40,991 nt of DNA, from NCBI GenBank assembly GCA_018336195.1, contig JAGXQV010000106.1, positions 1 to 40,991 of the forward strand, given 5' to 3'. The notes below the pieces were generated by a model that made no database searches, was not told the DNA's origin, and worked only from the letters and a program-made list of their open reading frames with translations. This document shows positions 7,226 through 14,780 of this stretch, piece after piece. The DNA is from Sulfuricella sp. (GTDB lineage Bacteria; Pseudomonadota; Gammaproteobacteria; Burkholderiales; Sulfuricellaceae). The first letter of the stretch is position 1; every line of letters starts with the position of its first letter. Position numbers and translations under genes: made by a program.

Positions 7226-8316
7226 ACATCAGCACCACTGAAGAAATCATCGCCGACATCAAGGCCGGCAAAATGGTCGTCCTGGTGGACGAGGAAGACC
7301 GCGAGAACGAAGGCGATCTGGTGATGGCGGCGGAATTCGTCACGCCGGAAGCCATCAATTTCATGATTAGACATGCCCGCGGCCTGGTGTGCCTGACGCT
7401 CACCGAAGCGCGTTGCCGCCAACTCGACCTGCCGCTGATGGTTTCCGCCAACAAGCTGGCGCTGGGCACTAACTTCACGGTGTCCATCGAGGCGGCGGAA
7501 GGGGTGACTACCGGCATTTCCGCTTCCGACCGCGCCAAGACCATCCTCGCGGCGGTGAAGAAGGACGCCAAGCCCAGCGACCTCAACCAGCCCGGCCACA
7601 TCTTCCCGTTGAAGGCGCAGACCGGCGGGGTGCTGGTGCGCGCCGGCCATACCGAGGCGGGCTGTGACCTGGGGATCCTGGCGGGCGTGGAACCGGCGGC
7701 GGTGATCTGCGAGATCATCAAGGAAGACGGCGAAATGGCGCGCCTGCCCGACCTCATCGAGTTTTCCAAGCAGCATGGTTTGAAAATCGGCACCATCGCC
7801 GACCTGATCCATTACCGCAGCCAGAACGAGCACTTGGTGGAGCGCGTCTCGGAGCGCCAGGTTTCCACCTGCCAGGGCGAATTTACGCTCCTCACCTACC
7901 TCGACAAGACCGCCAACGAAGTTCATCTGGCGCTGGTCAAGGGTGAAATCAAGCCTGGCGAGGAAACCCTGGTGCGCGTCCACGAGCCGTTGTCGGTGAT
8001 GGATTTCCTCGATGTCGCGTCGCTGGAGCATAGTTTCAGCGTGCACCAGGCAATGGCGGCCATCGACAAGGCCGGCAGCGGGGTGATTGTGCTGATGCGC
8101 CGCACCGAAACCTCGGACGACCTGTTGGAGCGCATCCAGCGTACCACGCCGAAAGCCCCGGCCAAGGTGGACCTGCGCAACTACGGGATCGGCGCGCAGA
8201 TCCTCCGCGACATCGGCGTTACCAAAATGCGTCTGTTGGCCACGCCGCGCAAGATGCCGAGCATGGTCGGTTTCGATCTGGAAGTGACGGGCTATGTGAC
8301 GCCCGACGGAAAATAA
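7222..8316 (+). CDS. ribBA: DHBP synthase with degenerate GTP cyclohydrolase II domain
   Basis: 364 residues. The N-terminal ~200 residues are 3,4-dihydroxy-2-butanone 4-phosphate synthase (RibB), intact: [56 protein letters not shown]. The C-terminal part follows the GTP cyclohydrolase II fold ([17 protein letters not shown]) but lacks the three zinc cysteines of active RibA (the C-x10-C-x-C region reads [20 protein letters not shown]), so it should not open GTP. Such fusions with an inactive half are described as RibBX-like. A separate ribA is then needed and is not in this window. Start ATG at 7222 overlaps the ribE stop; a longer upstream extension in frame only shadows ribE. Confidence 0.93.
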   Translation: MNISTTEEIIADIKAGKMVVLVDEEDRENEGDLVMAAEFVTPEAINFMIRHARGLVCLTLTEARCRQLDLPLMVSANKLALGTNFTVSIEAAEGVTTGISASDRAKTILAAVKKDAKPSDLNQPGHIFPLKAQTGGVLVRAGHTEAGCDLGILAGVEPAAVICEIIKEDGEMARLPDLIEFSKQHGLKIGTIADLIHYRSQNEHLVERVSERQVSTCQGEFTLLTYLDKTANEVHLALVKGEIKPGEETLVRVHEPLSVMDFLDVASLEHSFSVHQAMAAIDKAGSGVIVLMRRTETSDDLLERIQRTTPKAPAKVDLRNYGIGAQILRDIGVTKMRLLATPRKMPSMVGFDLEVTGYVTPDGK

Positions 8317-8326
8317 GGGGAAGAAA

Positions 8327-8794
8327 ATGGAAAAGTGTACCAACTACAATGAAATCGAACGCAACTTCGACGGCGAAGGAATGAAGATCGGCATCGTCAT
8401 GAGCCGCTTCAACATCGACGTGTGCGAGGGCCTGTTGTCCGCCTGCGCCTGCCAGTTGAAAAAACAGGGCGTGGAAGATGGCCACATCGACCTGGCAACC
8501 GTGCCGGGCGCGCTGGAAATCCCCCTGGTGCTGCAGAAGATGGCGAAAAGCGGCAAGTACGACGCCCTCATCGCTCTGGGCGCGGTGATTCGCGGCGAGA
8601 CCTACCATTTCGAACTGGTCGCCAACGAATCCGGCAGCGGCGTGACGCGCGTCATGCTGGACGCCGGCATTCCCATCGCCAACGCCATCTTGACCACCGA
8701 AAACGACGACCAAGCCCTGGTGCGGATGAGCGAAAAAGGCCGCGACGCCGCGCTGGTCGCCATCGAAATGGTCAACCTGCTGAAAAAACTATGA
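8327..8794 (+). CDS. ribH: 6,7-dimethyl-8-ribityllumazine synthase
   Basis: 155 residues. RibH condenses the RibD product with the butanone phosphate made by RibB; family members assemble into pentamers or 60-mers. Diagnostic segments: [52 protein letters not shown] with the catalytic histidine, and [16 protein letters not shown]. The start ATG at 8327 has AAGGGGAAGA close upstream. The stop overlaps the nusB start by ATGA. No anomalies. Confidence 0.97.
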   Translation: MEKCTNYNEIERNFDGEGMKIGIVMSRFNIDVCEGLLSACACQLKKQGVEDGHIDLATVPGALEIPLVLQKMAKSGKYDALIALGAVIRGETYHFELVANESGSGVTRVMLDAGIPIANAILTTENDDQALVRMSEKGRDAALVAIEMVNLLKKL

Positions 8795-9225
8795 GCCAGC
8801 CCCGCAAAAGCCGGCGCAAGGCCCGCGAATACGCCTTGCAAGGTCTGTATCAGTGGGCGCTGTCGGGCAACGATGTGGAAGAGATCGAAAAACAGTTGCG
8901 CGAGGAAAAAGGCTTCGCGCAGTGCGACGACGAGCATTTCCGGGTTTTGCTGCGCGGCGTGATTGCCCAGGCGCATCTGTTCGACGCCACGATCCAGCCC
9001 CACCTGGACCGCCCCATCGCCGAACTCAGCCCGGTGGAACATGCCATCCTGCGCCTGGCCGGTTACGAGATGCAGCATCATCCCGAGATTCCCTACCGGG
9101 TCATAATCAACGAAGCGCTGGAACTCGCCAAATCCTACGGCGGCACCGACGGCCACAAGTTCGTCAACGGCGTGCTCGACAAGCTGGCGGCGAAAATCCG
9201 CACCGTGGAAGTCAACGCCAAGTAG
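8791..9225 (+). CDS. nusB: Transcription antitermination factor NusB
   Basis: 144 residues, all-helical. NusB with NusE (S10) binds boxA RNA in ribosomal RNA leaders and prevents early termination. The N terminus [17 protein letters not shown], the central [23 protein letters not shown] segment and [20 protein letters not shown] with VNGVLDKLA are family signatures. The ATG at 8791 overlaps the ribH stop (ATGA). The rib-nusB link is very common in proteobacteria. It ends the coupled run; the next gene has its own ribosome binding site. Confidence 0.96.
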   Translation: MSQPRKSRRKAREYALQGLYQWALSGNDVEEIEKQLREEKGFAQCDDEHFRVLLRGVIAQAHLFDATIQPHLDRPIAELSPVEHAILRLAGYEMQHHPEIPYRVIINEALELAKSYGGTDGHKFVNGVLDKLAAKIRTVEVNAK

Positions 9226-9240
9226 TCAGACGGAGGAACA

Positions 9241-9861
9241 ATGCCGGATTTGCCGTTGTTCCTCGCCGCCTCCGTCCTCCTTACCCTGGCGCCGGGGCCG
9301 GACAACATTTACGTTCTCACCCGTGGCGTCACCCAGGGCCGCAAGGCCGCGCTGGTCGCCACCCTGGGGTTTGCCAGCGGCCTGGTCGGCCATACCCTGC
9401 TGGCGGTTTTCGGGATTGCGGCAGTGATCCGCGCCTCGGCATTGCTCTTCGATCTGATCAAATATGCCGGCGCGGCCTACCTGATCTATCTCGGCTACAA
9501 GACCCTGCGCCATGGTGACGCCCTGCGTCCCGAGCGCGCCGCGGAAGCCTTGGGACTGCGGCGTATTTACTGGCAAAGCGTGCTGGCGAACCTGCTTAAC
9601 CCCAAGGTTACGCTGTTCTTCCTGTCATTCCTGCCGCAATTCGTCGATCCCCATGCCGGTCGCATCGAGGTCCAGATGGCGCTGCTGGGGGTGGTGTTCA
9701 TGGGACAAACCTTGCTGGTGTTCGGTGGCATTGCCCTGGCTGCGGGGACGCTGGGCAATGGGCTGATGCGCCGTCCGGCTTGGGGGCGCACCCTGAATCG
9801 CCTTGCCGGCGCGACATTCATCGGTCTCGGGCTGCGTCTGGCGGTGGTGGAAAAAGGCTAG
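9241..9861 (+). CDS. LysE/RhtB-family amino acid exporter
   Basis: 206 residues with about six hydrophobic segments. The family N terminus is clear (LTLAPGPDNIYVLTRGVTQG), then GLVGHTLLAVFGIAAVI, YLIYLGYKTLR and NLLNPKVTLFFLSFLPQFV. These inner-membrane proteins export amino acids or similar small molecules; the substrate cannot be inferred. The start has GGAGGAACA directly upstream. The final ~60 bases of this gene are part of a 606-bp segment that is repeated at 11254-11860, where only a tail of the exporter reading frame survives. Confidence 0.93.
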   Translation: MPDLPLFLAASVLLTLAPGPDNIYVLTRGVTQGRKAALVATLGFASGLVGHTLLAVFGIAAVIRASALLFDLIKYAGAAYLIYLGYKTLRHGDALRPERAAEALGLRRIYWQSVLANLLNPKVTLFFLSFLPQFVDPHAGRIEVQMALLGVVFMGQTLLVFGGIALAAGTLGNGLMRRPAWGRTLNRLAGATFIGLGLRLAVVEKG

Positions 9862-9862
9862 G

Positions 9863-9937
9863 TTATTCGGGGTGCTTCTTGCGGTAGTCGGCAAAACTGC
9901 CGTTCCGGTAAGCACCGTCCACCACGTAATGGCCCAG
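9863..9937 (-). pseudogene. Orphan C-terminal tail of a thioredoxin-fold protein, copy A
   Basis: The minus strand encodes LGHYVVDGAYRNGSFADYRK and four more residues before a TAA. This matches the C terminus of the thioredoxin-like protein at 16006-16521 (LGRWVVEGAYAKDSFADYKK). Nothing upstream in this frame resembles the rest of that protein; the XRE gene occupies the space instead. It is therefore a leftover of a deleted paralogue. The stop codon lies two bases from the exporter stop on the other strand. Confidence 0.7.
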
Positions 9938-9958
9938 CGTGGGAGGCTGCAATGGCGG

Positions 9959-10023
9959 CGGCATATCCAACCCGTGATCCCGTCTGTCGGCGGCTCCGGA
10001 TTCCGCTGAACTGCATCGGGCTA
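9959..10023. repeat. TAGCCCGGATG-family repeat, partial copy (A)
   Basis: CGGCATATCCAACC at 9959 through GCATCGGGCTA at 10023 aligns with 15943-16008, the right half of a complete inverted repeat. The final CTA is the stop codon (TAG) of the XRE gene on the minus strand. Confidence 0.65.
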
Positions 10024-10395
10024 TTTCGTATTTGCATACCGGCCCGCCACATCGAGCAGGATTTCCCGCGCTTCGCGAGGCGCCAACCGGAATCCCTGCA
10101 AGAGCTCGCTCTCGTCGGGCGACGGTTCGCATGCTGCCGGTATATCGTTCGTCGTTGTTGCGGAAATCGGATAGGTCGTGCTGGGATCGTTCAGCAAGTC
10201 GATGGCGTGGCGTTTGAAGGCGCGCGCAATCGCCTCCAGGTTCTGCACGGTGATGTTGCCGTCGGCATTCCTGGCTCGCCGTACCGTGCCGAACCCCACT
10301 CCCGAAGCTTTCGACAGCGCCTTGATGGTGCCGAGGCTGGCGGAGCCGCTCATCCAGGCCGACAGGTTGTGGGCAATCACGCTTGCAATGTCCAT
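10021..10395 (-). CDS. XRE-type helix-turn-helix regulator, copy A
   Basis: 124 residues. The N-terminal half has an XRE/Cro-like helix-turn-helix (TIKALSKASGVGFGTVRRA, residues ~23-41, then NITVQNLEAIARAF). The C-terminal half (residues ~70-124, FRLAPREAREILLDVAGRYA) is of unknown function and contains no obvious protease or sensor motif. A near-identical paralogue is at 11476-11850. The start faces the Phd-type antitoxin gene 86 bases away, so this protein is placed to act on a shared divergent promoter; that is inference. The stop codon lies inside a dispersed repeat. Confidence 0.85.
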   Translation of the reverse strand: MDIASVIAHNLSAWMSGSASLGTIKALSKASGVGFGTVRRARNADGNITVQNLEAIARAFKRHAIDLLNDPSTTYPISATTTNDIPAACEPSPDESELLQGFRLAPREAREILLDVAGRYANTK

Positions 10396-10419
10396 TCACG
10401 GATTGCGGCAAATCCCGCC

Positions 10420-10447
10420 TTGCAAATGAGCACATAATAGCTACAAT
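10420..10447 (+). promoter_or_regulatory. Candidate promoter of the Phd/ParE-type module
   Basis: TTGCAA (10420-10425) and TACAAT (10442-10447) are 16 bases apart, a reasonable sigma-70 promoter 34 bases before the antitoxin start. It lies just outside the duplicated segment. Confidence 0.5.
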
Positions 10448-10481
10448 GGATACAACGAATTTTTCTCTTCGAGGTATGACC

Positions 10482-10799
10482 ATGAAAGTCATGACGGCGC
10501 GAGACGCCAAAAACCATTTCGGGGAATTCCTCGATACCGCCCAACGGGAGCCGGTGGTTATCACCAAGAACAACCGGCCCGTTGGTATCATGATTTCCAT
10601 TCAAGACGCCGCCGATACGGTTCTCCCGGAAATGATGATGGACAAAGAGCCGGGCTATGATGCCTGGGTACTTGAAAAAGTTACCAGCACCATGCGCCGC
10701 GTCGATAGCGGGAAATCCGCCCTGGTCGAGCACGAGGACGCTATGCGGCAAGTTCGTGACCGTCTCAAGGCCAGGTTTTCCAAGGTTGCTGCCGCGTAG
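10482..10799 (+). CDS. Phd/YefM-family antitoxin
   Basis: 105 residues. The N terminus KVMTARDAKNHFGEFLDTA with EPVVITKNNRPVGIMIS is the Phd/YefM fold, which binds operator DNA; the C-terminal helix-rich half should wrap the toxin. I chose ATG 10482 because GAGG lies seven bases upstream; the nearer ATG at 10476 is too close to it. The toxin gene starts two bases after the stop. Family role: neutralises the toxin and represses the operon. The module is flanked by two copies of a 606-bp direct repeat. Confidence 0.9.
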   Translation: MKVMTARDAKNHFGEFLDTAQREPVVITKNNRPVGIMISIQDAADTVLPEMMMDKEPGYDAWVLEKVTSTMRRVDSGKSALVEHEDAMRQVRDRLKARFSKVAAA

Positions 10800-10801
10800 C
10801 A

Positions 10802-11086
10802 ATGCGTCTTGTCTGGACAAACGAGGCGCTTTCCGATTTCGAGAATATTCTCGCGTATTATTATCTCCAGGCCGGGGAGGCGACTGCCGAAGCCATCGAG
10901 CGCCGCATCGTCGGCCAGATTGAAAAGCTCCTGGATTTCCCGGAACGGGTACGGGCAAGCGACCGTATCCCCGGCGCACGTGAAGCGGTGATACACCGCC
11001 TTCCCTATATCGCCTTCATTCGGATTTCAGGGGATGAAATCCAAATATTGAACCTGGTGCATACCGCCCGAAAATTCCCCGCCTAG
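10802..11086 (+). CDS. ParE/RelE-superfamily toxin
   Basis: 94 residues, normal length. Readable signatures are RLVWTNEALSDFENILAYY at the N terminus, ERVRASDRIPGAREAVIHRL with PYIAFIRISGDEIQILNLVH, and the closing ARKFP typical of ParE-like toxins. Members either poison gyrase (ParE) or cut mRNA at the ribosome (RelE); the sequence alone does not decide, though the RIPGAREAVIHRLPYI style is closer to ParE. It is coupled to the Phd-type antitoxin with a two-base gap. Confidence 0.9.
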   Translation: MRLVWTNEALSDFENILAYYYLQAGEATAEAIERRIVGQIEKLLDFPERVRASDRIPGAREAVIHRLPYIAFIRISGDEIQILNLVHTARKFPA

Positions 11087-11121
11087 AGGCCGCCAAAACA
11101 GGTCTTGAATTCCCCCAAATC

Positions 11122-11151
11122 CTATTACGATAAGACAAATTATCGTAATAG
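11122..11151. repeat. Perfect 12-bp-arm palindrome after the toxin gene
   Basis: CTATTACGATAA (11122-11133) and TTATCGTAATAG (11140-11151) are perfect complements around a six-base loop. It lies 36 bases after the toxin stop and is AT-rich, without a T-run, so it looks more like a protein-binding operator or recombination core than a terminator. The rest of 11087-11253 shows no gene. Confidence 0.7.
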
Positions 11152-11253
11152 AACCCCGCCCAAAAAACCGGCCCGATTCATTGAGGCTGGTTCCCCGTTA
11201 TTACCCCCCGGCAACCCCCAACGCCTTTCTTGCCTCATGGGCGACCTCGATGA

Positions 11254-11315
11254 GCCTGGCCGGCGCGACATTCATCGGCCTCGGGCTGCGTCTGGCGATG
11301 GTGGAAAAAGGCTAG
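11254..11315 (+). pseudogene. Remnant of LysE-family exporter C terminus
   Basis: Reads LAGATFIGLGLRLAMVEKG and stop, against LAGATFIGLGLRLAVVEKG at the end of the intact exporter. No start codon or transporter body precedes it. It marks the left end of repeat copy B. Confidence 0.8.
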
Positions 11316-11392
11316 GTCATGCGGGGGGGCTGCTTGCGGTAATCGGCAAAACTCCCGTTCCGGTAAGCACCGTCCACCACGTAACGGCCCAG
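11312..11392 (-). pseudogene. Orphan thioredoxin-fold tail, copy B
   Basis: Minus strand reads LGRYVVDGAYRNGSFADYRK then QPPRMT and stop, the copy-B counterpart of 9863-9937. The tail has shifted to a different stop codon through local changes. Not expressed as a gene in any obvious way. Confidence 0.7.
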
Positions 11393-11413
11393 CGTGGGAG
11401 GCTGCAATGGCGG

Positions 11414-11478
11414 CGGCATATCCAACCCGTGATCCCGTCTGTCGGCGGCTCCGGATTCCGCTGAACTGCATCGAGCTA
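11414..11478. repeat. TAGCCCGGATG-family repeat, partial copy (B)
   Basis: Copy-B counterpart of 9959-10023. Its last three bases (11476-11478) are again the TAG stop codon of the XRE gene. Confidence 0.65.
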
Positions 11479-11850
11479 TTTCGTATTTGCATACCGGCGC
11501 GCCACATCGAGCAGGATTTCCCGTGCTTCGCGAGGCGCTAACCGGAATCCCTGCAAGAGTTCGCTCTCGTCGGGCAGCGGCTCGCGTGCCGCAGGTATAT
11601 CGTTCGTCGGTGTCGCGGAAATCGGATAGGGCATGCCGGGGGTGACCAGCAAGTCGATGGCGTGGCGTTTGAAGGCGCGCGCAATCGCTTCCAGGTTCTG
11701 CACGGTGATATTGCCGTCGCCATTCCTGGCTCGCCGTACCGTGCCGAACCCCACTCCCGAAGCTTTCGACAGTGCCTTGATGGTGCCGAGGCTGGCGGAG
11801 CCGCTCATCCAAGCGGACAGGTTGTGGGCGATCACGCTTGCAATGTCCAT
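11476..11850 (-). CDS. XRE-type helix-turn-helix regulator, copy B
   Basis: 124 residues, differing from the copy at 10021-10395 at about a dozen positions, clustered around residues 69-92 (VTPGMPYPISATPTNDIP against NDPSTTYPISATTTNDIP) while the helix-turn-helix is almost unchanged. The open frame is intact and the changes are conservative, so both copies may be functional and bind similar operators. Unlike copy A it faces no toxin-antitoxin genes: upstream on the other side is the leader of the metalloprotease gene at 12112. Function of the C-terminal half is unknown. Confidence 0.82.
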   Translation of the reverse strand: MDIASVIAHNLSAWMSGSASLGTIKALSKASGVGFGTVRRARNGDGNITVQNLEAIARAFKRHAIDLLVTPGMPYPISATPTNDIPAAREPLPDESELLQGFRLAPREAREILLDVARRYANTK

Positions 11851-11962
11851 TCATGGATTGTCCTTTATCTACAAAGCCATGTGTGGCGATTGCGCGGAGC
11901 CATAAATGGCGATACACTCGCGGCATAAATGGTTTTTCGGGCTCGCGATTGTTGAGGGTTCC

Positions 11963-12052
11963 GGTAAACCACCTCAAGGGAATAGGTTAGGAAAAAAACC
12001 AGAACGCGGGGCAACCAGCGGGAGTGATGGCGATATCGCTTCCGGGTTTACC
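11963..12052 (+). promoter_or_regulatory. Structured leader RNA candidate upstream of metalloprotease
   Basis: GGTAAACC (11963-11970) pairs perfectly with GGTTTACC (12045-12052) across 74 bases. Directly inside the 3' arm, CGGGAGTGAT (12019-12028) pairs with ATCGCTTCCG (12035-12044; two G-T pairs), giving a 10-bp hairpin stacked on the closing helix. Short hairpins at 11971-11987 or 11985-12000 could complete a three-way junction. A further hairpin TGGGAC/GTCCCA (12057-12077), followed by a pyrimidine-rich stretch, precedes the gene. I cannot match it to a known riboswitch class. Confidence 0.35.
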
Positions 12053-12111
12053 TTCTTGGGACTCCCTGTCTGTCCCATTCTTCTTTCACGGCAATTTCGG
12101 AGATTCGTCAA

Positions 12112-14664
12112 ATGATCCTTCGCGCACCCGTTAAACGGCTGTTGCTATTTACCCTCGTTTCAGCGGCACTTGGTAGCGTTTCCGCATTGGCTACCGGTAG
12201 TGGCAGTGATTCGCCTGCTTCCGCACAGATTGCCGTTGTACGAGATGGCGATTGGATACGCCCAATTGCAAAGCATGGGGGGGATGGGGCATTTGAGTAC
12301 TTGTTAATCAGTAACAGTCTTGTTTTCGCACCAGGTGGGATTTTTGAATGGTATTACAACCACAACGGGGCACCTTCGACGTTGACCGAGTCCGCTGCGC
12401 TTTCAGCCATTCAAGCAGCCGCAAATAAATGGATGTCCGTCTGCGGGATCAAAATTGTCTATAAAGGCGCCACCACCGATTTGCCTCGCAACTTCTCAAG
12501 TAAAAAATCAAGTATATATAACGTTGTTGGGTGGCGACCGGGGTCTACCTACGACGTATCTTCCCAAGGTATCGAAGTTTGGGCGGGGTTAGCGCTTTAT
12601 TATGCGCTGGAACTATCACATTACGGCGGTTCTGACATCTCCTTCAACAGCAGCACTCAGGAACTTTGGACGAATCCGGCCAATCTCGAATCGGTGGCAA
12701 CCCATGAATTCGGCCACGCCATCGGTATCGACCATTCGGATGTCAGCGAATCGGTCATGTTCGCCAACCCATACCACGACCTGGAGTACGACAAAACACT
12801 GCGGGCAGATGATATAGCGGCATGTGTGTCGATGTATGGCAATCTGCCCATTCAACCGGATTTCACCGCCACGGGAACCAATCTGGTGGTAACGCTCGAT
12901 GCCTCCAAATCGGCGATCAACGGCAATACCGTTGCCAGTTATCAATGGGCGTCGTCGGACGGACAGACCGCCACTGGTAAGACGGCAACACTCACCTTTG
13001 CCAAGGCGGGTAATTACGATATCACCCTGACGATTACCACCGACAAGGGAACGACCTACAAGAAAACGGCATCAACCAACGTCGGCGGGCTGATTCAGGC
13101 GGATTTCACCCTCACGGAAACCGGTGGAGTGGTGGCGCTTGACGCCTCGAAAAGCACGATCAGCAACGGCCATTCCATTGTCGCATACCAGTGGACGGCG
13201 TCCGACGGACAGCAGTCATCCGGCAAAACAACCACGCTCAAGTTTTCCAAACCCGGCACTTATACGATTACCTTGACCATTTACGATGACAAGGGAATCA
13301 CGGCTTCGGCAACCAAGTCAGTCACGGTCACGACTATCTACTCGGCAATTCAGCCTGACTTTACCTACACGGAATCCAGCGGCGTGGTGGCACTGGATGC
13401 CTCGAAATCTTTGATTACCGGCGGGCTTTCCATCGTCTCGTACCAGTGGACCTCATCCGACGGACAGAAGGCAACCGGCAGGACAGCGACACTGGTATTT
13501 ACCAAGCCCGGAACCTATTCCATTACCTTGACCATTACCGATGACAAGGGATTTACGAATCAGATATCCAAGCCGATCACGGTAATGGCAGGGCAAAGCG
13601 CAACGGCTGCGACTATCCCGGTCGGCACCAGACCCGTCGGGCTGGCGATCAATCGCGATGGAACCCGTTTGTATGTGCTCAATTACGCGAGCAACGACGT
13701 CTCGGTAATCAGTCTGCCGGACAACAAGGTCATCGCTACTTTGTCGTTGCAGGTCAATACCGCTCATGCAGGAATTATCATCAGCCCGGACGGCACGCGG
13801 GTTTACGTGCTCAATCACATTGACGGAAGCGTTTCTGTCATCGATACCGCAACTTTGACCGTCAAGGTCGTCGCTCTCGGTGCGCCGTCTCCCGGCAGTT
13901 TGTTGCTGACCCAAGATGGGAAATACATCTTCGTCAATATCAGCACGAGCATTACGGCCCAGGTGAATCAGATCGATACCTCCACCTTGGCCGTTACCCT
14001 TATCCCCCATGACGATATGTACACCAAGGGTGGCTTGCTGTCGCCCAGTCCCATGGGGTCGGTACTCGCTGGCCCAGTTTCTGTGGCATCAAGCAAGCGC
14101 TACACGGTTAGTGGCGCAGACAAAACTGTCGTGGTACGCAGTGGTAGCACCCTCGTCGCCACCATTCCGCTTAGCAGTACCCCGATGTACTTGATCGCCA
14201 ACGCTGACGGCAGCCGGGTTTACGTTTCGTTAAGGGACAACAAGAGCGTGGTAGCGATAGACACGTCCAGCAACACGGTGGTTGCGACCTATACCACTGG
14301 AAGCATCCCTTCCGGCCTCGAAATCTCGTCGGATGGTTCGACCCTATATGTCACAAACAATGCCGACAACACCGTTTCCGTCGTTCCTACCGGCCATACG
14401 GTGGCAAAGCCGGTAGTCGTAACGAGTGGCACCGATTGCCTGTTCGCCTGGGCGGAAAAGAACTATGCCAATGTGCTCTATCCGGCAGGGGCGGCGACGC
14501 AACAAAATCCGCCGTACACCTTGCGTTATTACACGGGAAGCCAAGCCTACTTGATGACCTCGTCCGCCGATAGCCACCTGTATTACCGTGGCCCGCTGAG
14601 CGGCGGCGCGCTCCTTGACCTGGGTGGCACCGCATCCTGGATGGCGACGGCGGGGTGCAAGTAG
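12112..14664 (+). CDS. Secreted matrixin-type metalloprotease with PKD and beta-propeller repeats
   Basis: 850 residues. Signal peptide at 1-27 (LLLFTLVSAALGSVSALA). Residues ~40-245 form an M10/matrixin-like protease: zinc motif HEFGHAIGIDH at 198-208 and the Met-turn SVMFANPYH around M216. Three PKD-like domains follow (~249-330, ~333-417, ~420-500), each with an LDASKS...YQW.SSDGQ pattern and ending in a TITLTI strand. Residues ~503-775 carry YVTN-type propeller repeats (GTRPVGLAINRDGTRLYVLN, SPDGTRVYVLNHIDG, SSDGSTLYVTNNADNTVSVV). A C-terminal module of ~70 residues starts CLFAWAEKNYANVLYPAGA and ends in a Cys. Likely extracellular or surface-bound protein degradation or adhesion. No propeptide cysteine switch recognised. 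More AT-rich than its neighbours. Confidence 0.88.
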   Translation: MILRAPVKRLLLFTLVSAALGSVSALATGSGSDSPASAQIAVVRDGDWIRPIAKHGGDGAFEYLLISNSLVFAPGGIFEWYYNHNGAPSTLTESAALSAIQAAANKWMSVCGIKIVYKGATTDLPRNFSSKKSSIYNVVGWRPGSTYDVSSQGIEVWAGLALYYALELSHYGGSDISFNSSTQELWTNPANLESVATHEFGHAIGIDHSDVSESVMFANPYHDLEYDKTLRADDIAACVSMYGNLPIQPDFTATGTNLVVTLDASKSAINGNTVASYQWASSDGQTATGKTATLTFAKAGNYDITLTITTDKGTTYKKTASTNVGGLIQADFTLTETGGVVALDASKSTISNGHSIVAYQWTASDGQQSSGKTTTLKFSKPGTYTITLTIYDDKGITASATKSVTVTTIYSAIQPDFTYTESSGVVALDASKSLITGGLSIVSYQWTSSDGQKATGRTATLVFTKPGTYSITLTITDDKGFTNQISKPITVMAGQSATAATIPVGTRPVGLAINRDGTRLYVLNYASNDVSVISLPDNKVIATLSLQVNTAHAGIIISPDGTRVYVLNHIDGSVSVIDTATLTVKVVALGAPSPGSLLLTQDGKYIFVNISTSITAQVNQIDTSTLAVTLIPHDDMYTKGGLLSPSPMGSVLAGPVSVASSKRYTVSGADKTVVVRSGSTLVATIPLSSTPMYLIANADGSRVYVSLRDNKSVVAIDTSSNTVVATYTTGSIPSGLEISSDGSTLYVTNNADNTVSVVPTGHTVAKPVVVTSGTDCLFAWAEKNYANVLYPAGAATQQNPPYTLRYYTGSQAYLMTSSADSHLYYRGPLSGGALLDLGGTASWMATAGCK

Positions 14665-14681
14665 CCGATATTTCGGTTATT

Positions 14682-14721
14682 CGTCGGGTGAGGCGCTTAT
14701 TTCGTGCGCCGTAACCCGACG
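14682..14721. repeat. Palindromic hairpin after metalloprotease gene
   Basis: CGTCGGGT (14682-14689) with ACCCGACG (14714-14721) and inner GGCGC/GCGCC form a long hairpin 18 bases past the stop codon. The block GCGCCGTAACCCGAC recurs at 15348-15362, so it is a dispersed repeat that may also serve as a terminator; no T-run follows. Confidence 0.65.
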
Positions 14722-14780
14722 ATGTCAGCCGCAATAGGCTGCGGTCGATCACATTACCAGTTCAAACGGGAGCGTTAATC

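Larger units (their letters stand above)
9800..10405. repeat. Large direct repeat, copy A
   Basis: Roughly 90% or more identical by eye to 11254-11860 in the same orientation, with one single-base length difference. It contains the last 20 codons of the exporter, a thioredoxin tail fragment, a short palindromic-family repeat and a complete XRE regulator gene. Similarity stops abruptly about 10 bases upstream of the regulator start. The two copies bracket a toxin-antitoxin module. Confidence 0.92.
11254..11860. repeat. Large direct repeat, copy B
   Basis: Second copy of 9800-10405, offset by 1454-1455 bases and in the same orientation. It carries the exporter tail, the thioredoxin tail, the partial palindromic repeat and the second XRE gene. 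Substitutions are scattered across it, so the duplication is not recent. Upstream of it only a short in-frame stretch (reading ATPNAFLASWATSMS) precedes the exporter tail. Confidence 0.92.

Noticed and set aside
9863..10600. 245-codon minus-strand frame across the XRE gene
   Set aside because: It only joins an out-of-frame reading of the regulator with the thioredoxin tail fragment; no start and no continuous homology.
1..11151. TATTACGATAAG occurs near position 12 and again in the palindrome at 11122
   Set aside because: A 12-base match in 41 kb is expected for some sequence by chance, and the first copy lacks the second arm.
11963..12052. c-di-GMP-I (GEMM) riboswitch
   Set aside because: Some fragments look alike (ACGC, CCGGGTTTACC) but the helix order is different from the GEMM fold, so I report only an unassigned structured leader.
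11906..12115. Open frame of 69 codons upstream of the metalloprotease
   Set aside because: No ribosome binding site, no recognisable protein character, and it overlaps the folded leader region.
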